NCBI GenBank assembly: GCA_948099385.1
Contig: CANUEZ040000207.1
Span: 1,839,501-1,903,500 of the forward strand
Source: Fasciola hepatica
Lineage: Eukaryota; Platyhelminthes; Trematoda; Plagiorchiida; Fasciolidae
Direction of reading: 5' to 3'
Length of the DNA: 64,000 bases
Made by a program: the position numbers and the translations under genes. This document shows positions 24,660 through 39,300 of this stretch, piece after piece (position 1 is the stretch's first letter; the number at the start of each line of letters is the position of its first letter). The notes beneath the pieces are model-generated. The model was not told the origin of the DNA. It was given only the letters and a program-made list of their open reading frames with translations, and searched no databases.

Positions 24660-25468
24660 TCCATTAGGGTCTTGCTATTTCCACGGACATGTATCCTCGT
24701 ACATAAAACAAACTACAGGAAAAGTCTATCAAGATGCACTCAGAAAGCATGTTACAATTTATTGATGTTCTAAATGATGGTAATAACTCTCACAGGACGT
24801 TTTCTCACGTGATTTTTGGGAACTGTATTTTTCATCACCATACTGCTCTAGCCTAACCAATAGCTATGTAACACGAAGGTGCTTCCAGCATTGACTCAGT
24901 TATGGGTATCGAATGGAGGTCGACTTCTCCAAAGCAATACCATTACCCCTTATGAACAGTTCCAACTTAACTGAGTAAAATCTCTGAAGTCATCAATAAT
25001 CGCGACGACGAGAAACGACATAAATCAGCAGGGGACTGTCAAAAGCTATTCAGGCTGCGTAAATTGGATTTTCCGTATTGCAAATGTTCAGCGAAATAAC
25101 TGTACGATCTCAAAGTCCACGATCTTCAAATATCATTTACCCAAAGTTTGGGATCATGTATTATACGATAGCTGAAAATGTACAAAAATCCAGCAAATCG
25201 TGAAGCCACATTTACCCGTGCTCTCCCTTGAGATGGCCGTGGGTGTAAATACACGGGAAGAAAATGAGAGCTAGATTGAGCATGTCCAAGTGAGAAATGT
25301 AATTGCGTTCAAAGAAGGAATATTGAATTGGAGCAAACAACAAACTTGTTACAGAGCAAGAATGCTACTCATGTACACTTATACTACAAAATAGTTGAAA
25401 TCGTAACCAATGAAGACTATGGTGGATAGTCTGCAGTAAAATAAACAACAGTAGCACAAACAAAATCT
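24660..25468. other. No feature recognised (right-arm-specific)
   Basis: No domain, repeat or splice-consistent frame seen between the BEL/Pao remnant and the CTA microsatellite. Confidence 0.5.
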
Positions 25469-25551
25469 ACTACTACCATTACTACTACTACTACTACTCT
25501 TACTACTGCTATTACTACTACTACTACTACCACTACTATTACTACTACCAC

Positions 25552-25633
<82 letters not shown>

Positions 25634-25634
25634 G
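25469..25634 (+). repeat. (CTA)n microsatellite
   Basis: Long CTA array with occasional TTA and CCA variants, within the right-arm-specific segment and unrelated in position to the element 2 array. Shorter CTA tracts follow at 25919-25955 and 26229-26290. Confidence 0.95.
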
Positions 25635-26299
25635 AAACTGTGGCGAGTGCATATACTACTCAATAAGTAGTTGATTGCTGGCAACGGAAATATGGACAGT
25701 TGGGGTTTACCAACGTCCGTATGCCCAAGTGACTATACGTAATAGGGTGAACAATGACAAGCAAAGCTCACGACTGCTTCTTCTTTGAATCGTAACTGTC
25801 TTCAAGTAGACGGAACGGCGACTTTGCAAGTGAACATGTTTGTAACTTTTCGTTCGTTTTGTTGATCTTCTCACCCAGGCAAGTCTCGTAGTTTGTAACA
25901 GTTCTCTGAATCCTGATGTCACTACTACTACCACCAATACTACTTCTACCACCACTGTTGTAATCCAGAAGACTTGCCCAGTCAGTAGGTTATCGATGGA
26001 GAACTCGTTTCAATGTCACTGTAATTACCGGACGCTGCGACAGTGTTCATTGGCATCCCTGCGACCCAGTCCACTTGAAGGCAGTCATTGTCCAGAAGGT
26101 GGAGCACTCGCGTGTTTTGCATGCCATTGTTCACCTCATTGTGTCCGGTCCCTTTGACATAGTCGCCTTCGATATGAATTTACAACTGTCCAGAATTGCG
26201 CCTTGAGCGGTAAACCTCCTCCTCTTCGCAACACTACTTCTACTATAACTACTACAATTACTACTACAACTACCACTACTAATACTAGCACTATTCCTA

Positions 26300-27839
26300 T
26301 CACTTTCTACAATAACTCTGAGCTGGCATTTAGCTCAATTCCACTTATATTTCGGGGCAATACTTCAATGAATCAAGCACAAATGAGCTGGTCATTTGCA
26401 TCAAAGATATATGGTGAACCATGATCCAGTATTTTTTCGTTTGGATTAAGCGATCACAGACTATTGCATTCTGTTTGTTTGATATATCTACCTTTCTTTT
26501 CTCTCTATAGTCCATAAATTTTGTTTCTGAGCAAAGATCTACTTATTCAAGTACGATATACTTCGTACACCAAAATCTTTCTCTAGCAAGAATATGCCCC
26601 GATCTTTGGGCCATCATCTACTTACCGGTGAGGTACTTTTTTCGAACCGCGGTAGATATCGATCCGAAACTTGTGTGGAGATCCCTAACACCGGGATCAA
26701 TTATCACCCCGAAGTTCGACCGTTTTCTTTCTTAGGAAGCCCGTAAGCGTACATACCAAAAGAGGAAGGTCAGAACTTGACTAGGCCCATTCAAATGAGA
26801 AGAGTAATGCTTTTGCCAGAGAAAACAATGAACTGGTAAAGAAAAACAGTGATAGAAGGAAAATGTCAGAAAGAACAAGAATACCATTCATAAACAGCCA
26901 TTTTGGGGAATATTTGTGATTATAATCGACAGAGACCGTGATGACTGATTTCCCGGAATAAAATTGGAAATCTGACCAACCGGTACTGGAATGTTTTGTA
27001 CGATAAGCAAGCAAATTTACGCTTTCGTACAAAATACAAATACAGAGAAACGCCTAGCCAAGCAGCATTCGGATCGCAAGCTCACGAGTAGTCTTCATCA
27101 GTTACTCGAATGTTGTAAGGCACCGTATGTCGATCGAGTGTTCATAATCGATGAGCATGTTACGTAATCAAAGTCTGAAGTGGAGTCAATCATGTCGGAC
27201 TTTGTCCTGGACGTAATTTATAATGCTGAATTAATCACAGAATCACCACATAGACCTCCATAGTTCAGCCGCGATAACTAGAATAAAAACAATAACCTCA
27301 ACACCATATTAAATCGCAGTCGAGACTTCGTTCATTTTCATTTATGGTTTTGGACAAAACTACAATGAATGAATTAAAAACAAAATGACCTTGTGCATCA
27401 TTGATACAAAGCGTACCAGGATACACTATTCTTTTGTTTGGAAAAAACAACCACACCGTTCGTAGTTATTGTCTCAAACGGTTGTGTTATGTTTGTGTGA
27501 TATAACCACGTTCCTTTATTTATTCACAGTCCTTAATTTCTGCTTCCGAGCAATGATCTACATACTTACTTCGCCACACTGCTCCCTTAATAAAAATGGA
27601 CCTTGTCTTTTGAACCACCTTTGATTCTTCAACTACGGAATTCATTATTGTGTTGGTTCATTCCAGCCATGCCGGTTCGTGCTGGTGTGATCATGAAGCT
27701 CACGACTAACCCGGTATCGTACTTCATTGCAACTGCATTAGGTGTCTGTAGTGACCAAATTTTGCGAAATACAAACAGAAGGCACGTGAACTGGCAATAG
27801 AAACTATTCATATATTAACGCCCAAAATATAACGTTTTC
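26300..27839. other. No gene recognised (right-arm-specific)
   Basis: Short frames only. A tttatttattcacagtcctta-type splice acceptor motif appears near 27515-27535, but no exon can be assigned. 26480-26640 and 27500-27600 resemble each other (tccataaattttgtttctgagcaaagatctac against tccttaatttctgcttccgagcaatgatctac), a small internal repeat. Confidence 0.45.
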
Positions 27840-28080
27840 ATAGGCATAAAATATATAATGGAATGCATGCATGCAGGCTTTGATCCATGAGCAATGTGAT
27901 TGATGGACACTAACTTGTCAAACACTCTCACGTGATGTGGAAGTGGATCATGCATGCGAGACGCGCATGCTGCGATTACCAATATCCGGGGTTGCACTAG
28001 GATGAGTCATATGCACACGGTTCATTTGTTTGTATGCGGAAAGACCTGGGTACTGAATGGAGTGCACACTGACTAAATAA
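27840..28080. repeat. Dispersed repeat, copy 1 (pairs with 59770-60010)
   Basis: Direct-orientation similarity to 59770-60010, for example ctctcacgtgatgtggaagt against ctgtcacgtgatatgaaagt, followed by matching cgagac-catg and caatatcc blocks. Both carry a CACGTGAT core. No coding potential or terminal repeats seen; an unclassified interspersed element. Confidence 0.65.
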
Positions 28081-30215
28081 CCACTAATTGGTATAAAAAA
28101 GGGTCTTCTCATGTTGCATATGAATGGGGTAAAATCACCACAGTATCCAACCGACACTGTGTGGAGATCCCGAACACATGGACCGATTCTCACACCGAAG
28201 TGTGCGGAAGATGGTCGATTCGGTCTGCCAAAAAATCACAAAATCGTACATCATCCTTCCTTCACCTATGGGAACTGCGCGTTGTGTCTTTCGGTTATTA
28301 TTCAGAACACGTTCACCGTCGGTCTTCACCCTACCGACGGATTAACTAAGGAAACAACTACATTCGTATACCCCAGGAAAAATTCATTCTCATCAATAAT
28401 CCGAAAATTAGCCGGGCTCATTCACCGAATACCGTTTCAATGGTGACTGGAACTGTCGACATATCTTTATGCTTCAAACATAACACAAAATGCTCATATA
28501 ATTGAATTTTATGGGAGCCATACGATTGGTCTCCTTTGAATTAACGAAGTATAAACTGTATGCCATCACTTTCCACAAGGTTCTGTCACCTAGTATTAAA
28601 TACTAACACATACGAGAAATTCACTTTCATTTACATGTGGTTCACATAAAGTTGAAGCTCTATCATCCACATTCAGAACGAAATAGAGAAGGAAGTATGA
28701 TTTTCCATTCAAATGCACTTTACCAGCAATGCGAGGAACCTGATACGGTTTCCTGGTCCATCAATAAACCACCGTGAACTTGTGCGAGGAGGGTGCTAAG
28801 CGATTCCACATCACTGGATAAATAACCGTGAATTTGAATGCGTGCTCCCCATGAGTGATTGTATGATTCATAAGATAAGAACGGACATTCTGGAGAAAAT
28901 ATGTAAATATTCCCTTCGAGTGTGAAAGTTGCACGCACTTGAAGGAATGATTGGGATACTCAAGCTTGAATCGTCCCTCACGATAACAAATCATTACCAA
29001 TAACAATGAATAGTCAAACACTATTCACTTTGGCTTCCGGGAATTTCGAGGTGTGTTTGTTCGAAGATAAAGATTTCAGTGAAAGATATACTTGTCAACC
29101 ATCATTCAGGGGAGCAATCCAAAAATTTCCACGTTTAACAAATCCCTGATTTTGTTTTCTCAACAGCTTTATTCGAAATCCAAACGTTGAAATGTGAAAC
29201 CACTAAGAATCACGACAAAATACTTCAAATTGATCGACGGTCTTCCCGATGGTTTTATCCGACAACGGTTGTGTGGGCTTTAGGACAAAACATGACAAAC
29301 ACATTCAAGAAAAGCCCTGAATGTTCATGGTTGCAACCGAAAGCTGCAATGATAAATGAGAGTAATCTTTCAATAGCCGTTTATGAACTCCTCTAATTGA
29401 TAAATACTCAATGGAATCGAGGGGAAAGTCCGCCTGAAATCGAAAATCGCACAGTTTATTGTAAAGCGCAAATCCTGGACAAAACTCCCAAGCACATTTC
29501 CTATCAATCCATGCATCGAAATTCACTTCAACTTCTCCATGTACGATAGGAGTTGCCTTCTTGTAGAATTGCATTTCTTTATGGCTACCTCTAAAATGAA
29601 TACAAAAAAACCATGTCTTTGAAGGTATTTCTAGAGAGATTATCGCTCTCCAGTAAACACTATATCACAGACATACAATCACACGGAGACTTCGCGAGTT
29701 AGTGGTATATCGATTATGAACATTGACGAACGGCCTTTGAAACACTGAAAATAGTGCTTCTTTTTTATATAATTTACTCCTAAACTCATTCTGTCTGCCG
29801 ATTGATCGGGTGAATTTGAAAGATATTGTGTTCCTTTTTGAGGTCTAATGTAAAAGTGAATTTCCGTGAAGAAGGTGAACACTTTCTTCTGTACAAGGAC
29901 TGCTTTCCCCTGTCCGAATCATGCTCATGTGGAAGTGGTTCGAGAATCACTTGATTTCGTACGACGATTAGTCATGCCTTTCCGAGATAGCTAGTGATCC
30001 GCTGTGAATGTTGATGATTCACTCAAAATTGTTGTAGATAATCGTTTTGCTTTTCAGTGGTATTGTGAATGATGGCCAATTCATGCAGAACATTTCAAAA
30101 TGGTTCTCATTTAACCCATGTATTAAATTCTTCAATAAGTTGCAGATTCCAAACCCTATACATTTGATTTCAGGATTAGATTCTTCAATAGTGTAACTAA
30201 ATTGTCATCATTAGT

Positions 30216-30699
30216 TTAATAGGTAGCGTTGAGATATTGCATTGGGAAATTGTCAGCGGTTAGGTTTAGCTCGCCAAACATTTTGGAGCATGCAAAAACA
30301 ACTGCTTCGTTCAATGTTCCAACGAAATCCTAATCTGCTCCATTCGATTGTGGATGCCTCAATGGAGTCAACACTTGGCAAGAACCGCATGGTTCCACTC
30401 AATCGGTCAATATCTCGACTGGGGAATAAATTCCATTATCGGTAATGACTGCCCATGGAACGCCATCCCGACTGCAAGTCTTACTGAGAGAGACATAATA
30501 GTACAAGCATTAGATCGAGTGCTGAAGGAATAGACCTCTGGCCAACAAGAGCATGAATCAGTAATGGTCAATGTGCACAGTAAACCCGTTAGCCAGGCGC
30601 ATATTGAAGATCATAACACTACCACTACCAACAGTACTTCCAATAAAACTACCACTAACACTATTACCGCTATTACTACTACTACTACTACTACTAATA

Positions 30700-30744
<45 letters not shown>

Positions 30745-31179
30745 ATACTATCATCACTTCTACCATTACCACTACCATGCTGCTGAATCTGGAACTAGTA
30801 CTACACAAGTAATATTCAAACTATCATAACAACTGTTGAGGTCAGGACGAAAACCATGGGAACCAAATAAATAATCTAAGTGAGTTCATGGGGTTATTCA
30901 TAAAGTTGAATGTGCGAAAATGCATTTTCGAAATCAAGTTTTAAGAGGAATTTAGAGTAATGAACCTGGTTTAAAATAGACTCTGACTGTAGAATTCAGC
31001 AAACTAACTGCTTCGGAACTTTGTTCAAGATAAAACTGTAGTTGCTGAAAACTCCAGGAAACATTCCACCCGTTTTCAATGGGATCACGATTGAAGTAGT
31101 CCAAGTTGAACAACTCGCGGATGTAGTTATCCCTCTGGAGACCAAAATATTTGAAGTTTTCTTACCTCGCCCACGTATT
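30216..31179 (-). mobile_element. Gypsy element 2 fragments, right-arm copy
   Basis: The minus strand carries the RT piece (complement of 30894-31179), a shorter (TAG)n tract (30618-30777) and the integrase core piece (complement of 30216-30579). The order and inactivating changes match the left arm, apart from the shorter microsatellite. Confidence 0.65.
30618..30777 (-). repeat. (CTA)n microsatellite, right arm
   Basis: Counterpart of 10886-11181 with a much shorter array. Flanking anchors show a net difference of about 115 bases between arms. Confidence 0.95.
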
Positions 31180-32328
31180 GTTCAGGGGAACTGTGCAAAA
31201 ACCTGTGTAACAACACGTTTAGGATTTATTTGCAAATAACAAATCACATGAAAAATGTGTTCACCGCTCTGTTTTCGATGGAACTAGTAATTCCAAATGA
31301 AGGATGTACCGTTGCATGTGAAGAGCATGAACTCATAATTTGATACTGTCTGGTTGCAGACAGCCACCTCTTTTATTAGGACTCAGGTCAGAAGTGTTCA
31401 CTTCTCCTGTTAAATTATGATGCCGCTATTTTCATGTCCTTCCTCTTGAAGGAAATGCTACATGTTTCCCAGTATAATCCTTTCATTCCTTCTGATTTTC
31501 TCCTTACCTGACACATTTTCTTATTTTACTCGATGAACGTCTGAGATACTGTTTGAGTCGATATCCATAATAATAATTGCTCTCTACCGCTAAAACAATG
31601 AACAACGAATATTCCTATCAAATATCTGAGTATTCTCGCTCACGTGTGGGAATGCGATCATTATTTGGATTGTTCGGATCTAACTTGTGACTGCAAGAAG
31701 CATTTCGGAGCTATAACTATGGCGTGACACCAGTCGGTCAGAACGTTGACGTCGAGGCTTTTTCCCTTCGGTCTCACGCCTGCTTTTCTCAGGACCTCAT
31801 AGTCTACAGTATACTTGTTTGTGAGTTTCGTTGCAAGTGGCTCATAGATATATTCAATAATCGTTACGTTGCAAACGTTGGTGTTCCAGCTCCTTAGTAA
31901 CTTATTTTACGTTTGGATGGGCCACACACCTCTACAACACTGACGGATATCGGTGTATACAAAATATAATATATGTTGCAGGGAATGTGAACTAGGGAGA
32001 AATCTAGATAGATGTCATTCTTTTCCTCGGTTAATCCAGGTGAAACTGCGGTAAGATCGAGTTCAGTCCAGACAACGGCTTCCAAGTGTTTGTGGGTGCT
32101 CCTATTATTCTTCAGCAAAATATAACTCAATGAGAACTTGTGGAAAGCAAGACGAATGGCACCTATGCTTGGATCATCTTTATACTGAAGTTGATCGCTC
32201 CTCTCAGATGCGGACCGTCTTATCCTGACTGATTCCGTCCGGTGTCATGGACTTCTAGCTATGGGGATGAGGGTGGAAGGTGGGTAATTAACGGAAGACA
32301 AATGAAAATTGGAAAACAGCACACCGAG

Positions 32329-35300
32329 AACTCATATTTGTAAGCCAGGACGCCAGTTTTTGTATTTGATACTAGTTTGAAACAGACCAATCAGAGAATT
32401 CTCTTCATACCACATAAGTAAGCAAGTTTTGTACACTGAGCAAGCAAACACTGAACGTGCACTTGAGACAGCCAAGCGAGGCCTTTCGATGAGTAGCGAG
32501 ATGTGATTCGATGAATGGTGCAGTCAAATGTAGGATGTGCGCGTGTGAATAATCTTGATAGCAGATAAGTGTTAATCAATAGCTAGTGAGTAAATCAGAT
32601 TATTCTGTTATTGATGCAAAAACCGATGAAGCCAGACATCACCAATTTTCTCCTCCAAAGTTACATTCACAAACAATAACGGATAACTGACTTCGAAGCT
32701 TGAGTTGACCATTTAGTTATTCGTCCCCTGATGTACCGGGTACAGACACCGGACTTCTCGTTTCATGATAATCAACAGGTTCCCGAGATTTTGTCACCTT
32801 GTTTGGCTGACTTTATTTGACTTTGCCTCCGTCTTCAGATAGATAAGTTCCAGGATGGCATACTTTAATAATGTTGCATGGTGGAGATAGTTTAGATAGA
32901 ATTTCCTGGATAGTGTAGTTTTGTAAACACATGTTGCCCCCTGAGGTGAACACTGGGGCCTCCCTCCTGTATTTCCTTTGATTAGATGATAGCCACCGTT
33001 TGGACAAATCTATCGCCATGACGGGCAGCTGAGTCAAAGCATGCAGCTGAGTCTAGATTGGTAACCGAATATTGAATGTGAAGCTGTCTTATCAGTGACT
33101 GCGTATGGGATAGTTTTGAATGTAAACAGTGCTTTAATAACCGAGTCCTACCAAATACACCTTCTAGTTAGCTGGTTTAAATACCCTTCCTTATGGACAG
33201 GTAAGACTCTCGACTATGCCACTGGCAGTCCAGTCATACGGAACAGTTCGGCGGTGCATCTTCCTGTTAGAAACTCTTGACTGGTGAAATGAAGACCATC
33301 GTAGATTACAGCTTCCTCGACTAGCCCATTCCTGTTGAACATATACTCAGACTCTCGAATCCCGGGAGTTGTAGTCATGTCATCTCCTAACTAGGCTTCA
33401 GACGACTCGTTACAAAAGCACGTAGGTGCGAGCAGGTTTCGTTGTTGAATGGGTGCGTTTCTCAAGGGCCTTGTGATATTATTAGCAGTCTTGACTCATG
33501 GTCTCATGGGAACAACGTGAATATTGCCACGTGTTACACATCCATCAACAACAACAAGTCCATTAGTCGTAGAATAAAACACATACAACTCACATGGTAC
33601 ATAGTTACTTGAAGGTCAAAAATCATGGTGGTAATGCATTATCCACTGAATTGGAGAACATTTTGGTTTTTGATTCACAGATCATCTTCGATCACTATCC
33701 TGAATTAGTTTGCCTGTAGGGCAGATACTCTTATCCGATCATTTGTTTTATTTGCCAGATCAAATGCGTCTGAAGGTAGTCGTGAAAACGTTCAGCTGGC
33801 TAGTTTTGACATCCAGATCGATATATTATTAGAAGATCGCAATTCAGCGGTTTTATCCGTAATGGACGAGGACCCGTTGACCCAATAGAGCTGCCTTTGA
33901 CTTAACAAAGTATTTCAACTCAGATTTCGATAGTTTAGGCAAAGTCCACCACACAATTGTTTCCTAACACCCCCTCCCTTGATGTGGTGAACGTTTTTCT
34001 CTGTTCAAAGCCCCAGGTGAATTAAACTTCAAATTTGGTGAGGGATCGTAACGGCCCATCGACTGAAGTGAACTGCGGCACCTTATATAAGTCACGGGTG
34101 CACATACAAGGGGAGATTTTCATTTGTTTGGCATAAGCACGATTTGGGTCATCAGTTATGACTCTTCAGATTTCCTGGCTCGGTTTGACAGGTCAAACTG
34201 GTATGATGTGCCCCAAAATCTGCACTTGTCCACAAACGAATGTGCATTTCCTATTATCAAGTCGGGGATTAAATGCTTGCAACGCACAAGTATCGTCGAG
34301 GTAAACCACAGTATCAAGCACACCATTAGGACCATGAACCATGAATACCTGTGAGGCTGAAAGAGCAGAACTTAGTCACATTTCGAGAAGCTTGTACTGA
34401 AATAAAACCTCTGAAGTCAGAGAAGTAGTAGGAATGTTTTCCGGGATACATCAAATCATCTTTCTCATGCTTACATTTCATGTGTTTTTTTGTTACAGCA
34501 GTGAGTTGAAGCACCGATATGCCAAACCTGGTCACCGTAAGTGGTTCGAACCAAAATAATCGGAGTAGAAATATGATAGGGTGATTAGCATTTCGTGCAT
34601 GTTGTCGGGAGAGAGGGATACAGGTAATAGGAAGAAAGATTCTGCTCAGAGAATGCAGATTGTGCAACAGTTACGGTAGATGTGGAATTTAATTCCATTG
34701 GTAGCGAAATGTTAAAGTACCGCGTGTCAAGAATAATGCTGCGGACATCTAAACGCGGCAGTTTCGGTTCATCCACTTGTGACGCACATACTGAGTGGGC
34801 CCAAATACGACGAGTAAGGTGAAATACATGCTAATGATCCTGTTGTTGATCAGATAATCTGTCTGTCATGTATGGTTCGCTACAAATGATGGATGCATTC
34901 TGTAGTCTGCACACGGGAGTGAAGTGACCAAACTTGTCACAAATTTTCCGTTCCTCGGCACGAGCAGCACACAAGTGGTATTTTTGTTTCGCTACTTTTC
35001 TACACGGAGGACAATTTACTCTAGTTTTATGTCCAATCGAACGACGAAACTCTTCTAATTGATTAGAAATTTATACCTCCATACAGAGAAGCTTACAAGT
35101 TTTATCCAGCGATTATTTTCCAGCATCTCCAAAAATGCTTTCCGTATACGATAGTCATCGACTCCAGCAATGAATTGTTCAAAGAGCACGAAGCCTTCGA
35201 TTAACTTCTGTGAATTGTTAAAATAGTCTTAATACCCTATTCTTACAAGGAAACGTAATACCTAATGCTTCAAGTATTTGCGGTTTCTCGAGACAAGCGC

Positions 35301-36318
35301 TAAAACCGGAATCTGGTTTGAAGATGGTTATCTCAGAAACGACAAGTGGATGAAAAGCCTCAGTGGCTGAATTTAGTGAGGGACTCGTGTACAGTTTCAA
35401 GTCATCAAATTTGTGTTGTCTTTCGTCTCCGACTGAGTGAAGGAATAGCTTCGGCTTTTCTTCTTCGTCAAGTTCGACTGATGAAGGGTTTACACAGTTG
35501 TTACAGCCAAAAATTGATTCGGGTAATTTCCTCCATAAATCAGGATACCAATGTAATCATACACAATCGAACTGCGAATGGGTTAGTGACGAATTCTCTG
35601 CCAATGGATGACATAAAATCGAGCGAATACTATTTCAAGTGCAACTTTACCCAAATTTATACGCAAGGTGCTTTAAAATTGACCAACATGATCAGTTTTT
35701 TTCACAATAGACGTGTCCATATTTGTTGGTATACCACCAACAATACCATAGCAGTACTTCGGTATCTTTATGCTGTCAATCTGTGCTAAAATGAAGCATT
35801 TTTGAAGCTTGAAATAGAAAATCTCGGCATCTATTATCGTTTCACGCAGATAATCCAACGTATTGTTTCGCCGGACGTTAGAATCTAACTGATGCTAACG
35901 TTTTCACTGATATGTATAAAAATTCGACACCACAAGGTTGGACACGCCTCAGGTGAACCCACTGTTCGGTCAAAACGGCGGGGGTGGCATGATTCCCTAA
36001 CTCATGTTTGGAAGCCAGGACGCCAGTTGTTGTATTTGATACTAGTTTGAAACAGATCAAGCAGAAAATTCTCTTCATAACGCATGAGTAAGCAAGTTGT
36101 GAACACTGAGCATGCAAACACTGAACGTGCAATCGAGACAGCCAATCGGGTCCTTTTGGTAAGTAGTGAGATGTGATTCGATGAATGGTGCAGTCAAATG
36201 TGGGGTGTGTGCGTGTGATTATTCGTGATAGCGGATAAGTGGGGATCAACGGATAACGAGTAAATCAGATGAGGTTTAGTCTTTCTATTGATGCAAAAGC
36301 TGCTGAAACCAGGCAACA
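32329..36318 (-). mobile_element. Decayed Ty3/gypsy element 1, right-arm copy
   Basis: Mirror image of 5330-9317. LTRs are the complement of 35999-36318 (5') and 32329-32641 (3'), with gag at 34858-35604, protease at 34585-34776, RT at 33973-34338 and integrase at 32708-33608, all on the minus strand. It differs from the left copy by a few substitutions (for example Asn to His near 34486 in the short frame before RT) and a 2-bp indel near 32875, and shares its inactivating changes. Confidence 0.8.
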
Positions 36319-39300
36319 CTTCCCTTGCGCATCGAAGTGAATAAGTATTGAAATCGTCTTCATCAATTGAACAAGCTACATCCAATTCCGCTACCAGATG
36401 CTACAAAGGAATTTAGATAAGAGTTTTACCAACAAAGAACACATGACAAATACGAGAAAACGATCACAGCTGAAACGAAACAGAAACAAGTCGAGCGCTT
36501 GTTGGCTGCGAAAACTCAAATGTGTGGTCAAGCTTGAGGTAATAGAAACCTCGTGCCCACCGAGTTCCATATAGTGTATGCAAGTGTATTGTATGCAAAT
36601 TCCAGTATCAGAACAGATGGTGGAGAGAATAAGCCCAAAATACTGGTAGGAAAATGTTCAACTTTTGCGAACGATCAAACTCATCACAGTCTTTGATTAT
36701 AGACTGCACTAAAGTGTTCTCAGCTTTGCTAGGATGACGTTGGCAATAACAGGCAGCATATACTACGGAGGGAATCCATCTCTGTAGATAAATAGGCGAG
36801 CGAGTTATCTGTGAAATGCTGTGCGACACATACAATAGGAATGACAATCCTGACTTAGAATAAAGCATTTACAACAACCGAATTTGAAGTACAATTTGGA
36901 AGTACTTATCTAGGAAACTGGAAGGTTATTGGTATCGAATGTAATTAGTTTTGTAAAACAAGCAAAGTTGATGAACAGTGTGGAAAAAATACCTTGAACA
37001 TCCATGGGAGACCTAATCTGGCAACCTGTTACCTAAATGCTTGTTAGTTGGCAAATCAATGTTGAATGCACAAAGCAGGATAGGTAGTCAGACGCAGCTT
37101 GCACACTACTCACCAACATGTGTCTATGAAAGTTGAAAATAGATGAAACGAATTAACAAACTCAACCGATATTTCTGGTGGATCAAGGGTTCCACGTTTC
37201 ACACCAACGCTAAACGAAGACTGTGTAGGAACACACCTATAAGTGGTTTGAAATATATAGGTAGCTAGTCACGGGTAAGTGAGATAAAGCCAGCAGTCCA
37301 AATATGTAGCCAAGAAGAGTGCCAACTGAATTTGCTCTCATTTCATCTTCAATAGTAAAAGGTTTATTCGATTTAATTTCAGTGCATAAAATCTTCATTG
37401 ATTAGGAGTTAATATGGTATGCGTTAAGTGGATCTCACAATGTTCCAGATTATCTTGTTTTATTAATTATTTTCTTTATTTATCTCCAATAATTGGTTGC
37501 CGCCATCTAGATCTGAATATATTGGTAATTGTCAGAATCTTGTGACTGTTTTCATTTGCATTCGCTTTCTGCCAATACTCCATATCAGTTGGTAAGTTAA
37601 TGAACTAGTAGGCATATCGTGTTACTCACTCGGTACACTCGCGAACCGCGTTTCTCGACCTGCAGCTGATTCTTCCTCCATTGAATACGCGTCGAGATAG
37701 GATTCATAGCTCGAAAGTAAAGATCATCCACCCTTCAGTCTGTGAGTGTAAAAATGCTGTCTAGTCTTTTATCGCAATCGACCATCGATCTGTGGCACTA
37801 GTAGACACATTTAGTCAGACTAGTAATATAGCCCGGATAATAGGACACAAAAGTGTCGACTTGATTTAATTGGCCAAATTCAGCCTCCTCATGACCAACT
37901 TGGAAATGACCGGAAACCCTTCCACAAACAGTCCGAATGCAGTCCGGCGCTTCATTCGTTCGGCTTCCCGAGGACCATTAGCTCTGAGCTTCTCATGTCG
38001 TGCCTGAGTCTTTCACATTGAGGATAATTTACTGAACGATTGGAGAATGGCAAATATTCTATGTCTCTGCATAAAATAAGGTGAGAAAGCACATGCCCGA
38101 TTCTGTTTTACTTTCAAAATGTGGCCATAACTATGGAATTGTGTTCAGGAGCGTACCCTATCATCGGTCATTTGCAATGAAACAATTGAATTAGCTGAAG
38201 ATAGGACACCGCTTCGAAGGGAAATTCCCAACCCTGCACATAAAACACTTCAGCCCAAACATATCAACAGTTAGCTTTCGACAAACAAATTATTCCCTCC
38301 ATTCATCCCGATTTTACCATATTTCCTTACTGATACGAGGTGCAAAGTTTTAAAAGTAGACTTAGCTATTTGTCACCCCCACCTCAACCTTCTAGTAAGC
38401 AACTCCATGTAATGCTCAATTCACCTACTTCGTCCTCTTCAAACATTTCCTCATTCTAATCCTATGCCTTATGTTGTAAATACAACCAACCAAGCTACAA
38501 CCAACGCATAAGCCACGAGCAAGCAAGCGAGTGAAAGAGCTGAGGTACACATGCTCACACACGAAAACAAATAAGATCAGTCGATAAAGGGAAAGATTTG
38601 TGGGTAAGTGTCCATGCACGGGAGGAACACTGATTGGTAGTCTGCTTCGTGAGCGTGAATTTAACCGAATACAACACTTTCAGTGTACCGATTGAGCAAG
38701 AAATGAGATCGCATAGTATCCCGATTATTTCCAGTGTTTTGAACGTGACGTTGAGTGGGCTGACTTTCAGGAATTACGCCTTCAGACGTCACCAAAACTA
38801 ATCAAATGTAACAACAGAGCTCGTTTTCACAACGATGGTTTACTCCAACTGAGATCAGTTTGAATCCGATCGAAGGATGTACTCATGTGGTTTGTATGCT
38901 CTTTCTCATCTTTTCCGCCAATCTGTGCGACGTAATCACGTACATGATTGCTCCATTACTGTCCATACTTGTGTTTTGTGCAGTCTACTACTGACTTATT
39001 CAGTAGGCTGTAGGCAAACACCACACACCAATAGTCCTATGTTCACTCTTAAGACCCTAGCCACTCTATTATAAGATGTTTGGAGGTCTCACACATCTTC
39101 TGAGCAAATGTGTAAAATAATACCGAGTTTACACTTCAAGCAGAATGAAGGACAAATATTCGTTTGAGGTCAGTGATTCCAAATTTTAACGTCTTCTGTC
39201 GTACTTCTGCCATCTGGTATCGTACGGACAATCCTTGACATAGACCGGATCAAAAGTTCACACAGACCATTCCAGTGAGTAGAATCGGGGATCCTCAAAT

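Larger units (their letters stand above)
21477..28889. other. Right-arm-specific 7.4-kb segment
   Basis: The segment has no counterpart in the left arm. Left sequence jumps from a match with 28889 to a match with 21477 at 12929-12931, with about two shared bases at the join. It contains CAP exons 4-6, a BEL/Pao protease remnant, (CTA)n arrays and a dispersed repeat at 27840-28080. The diverged third copy retains sequence matching both sides of the 21477 boundary (about 56130-56710 matches 21480-21830 in reverse complement). This supports a deletion from the left arm rather than an insertion into the right. Confidence 0.85.
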
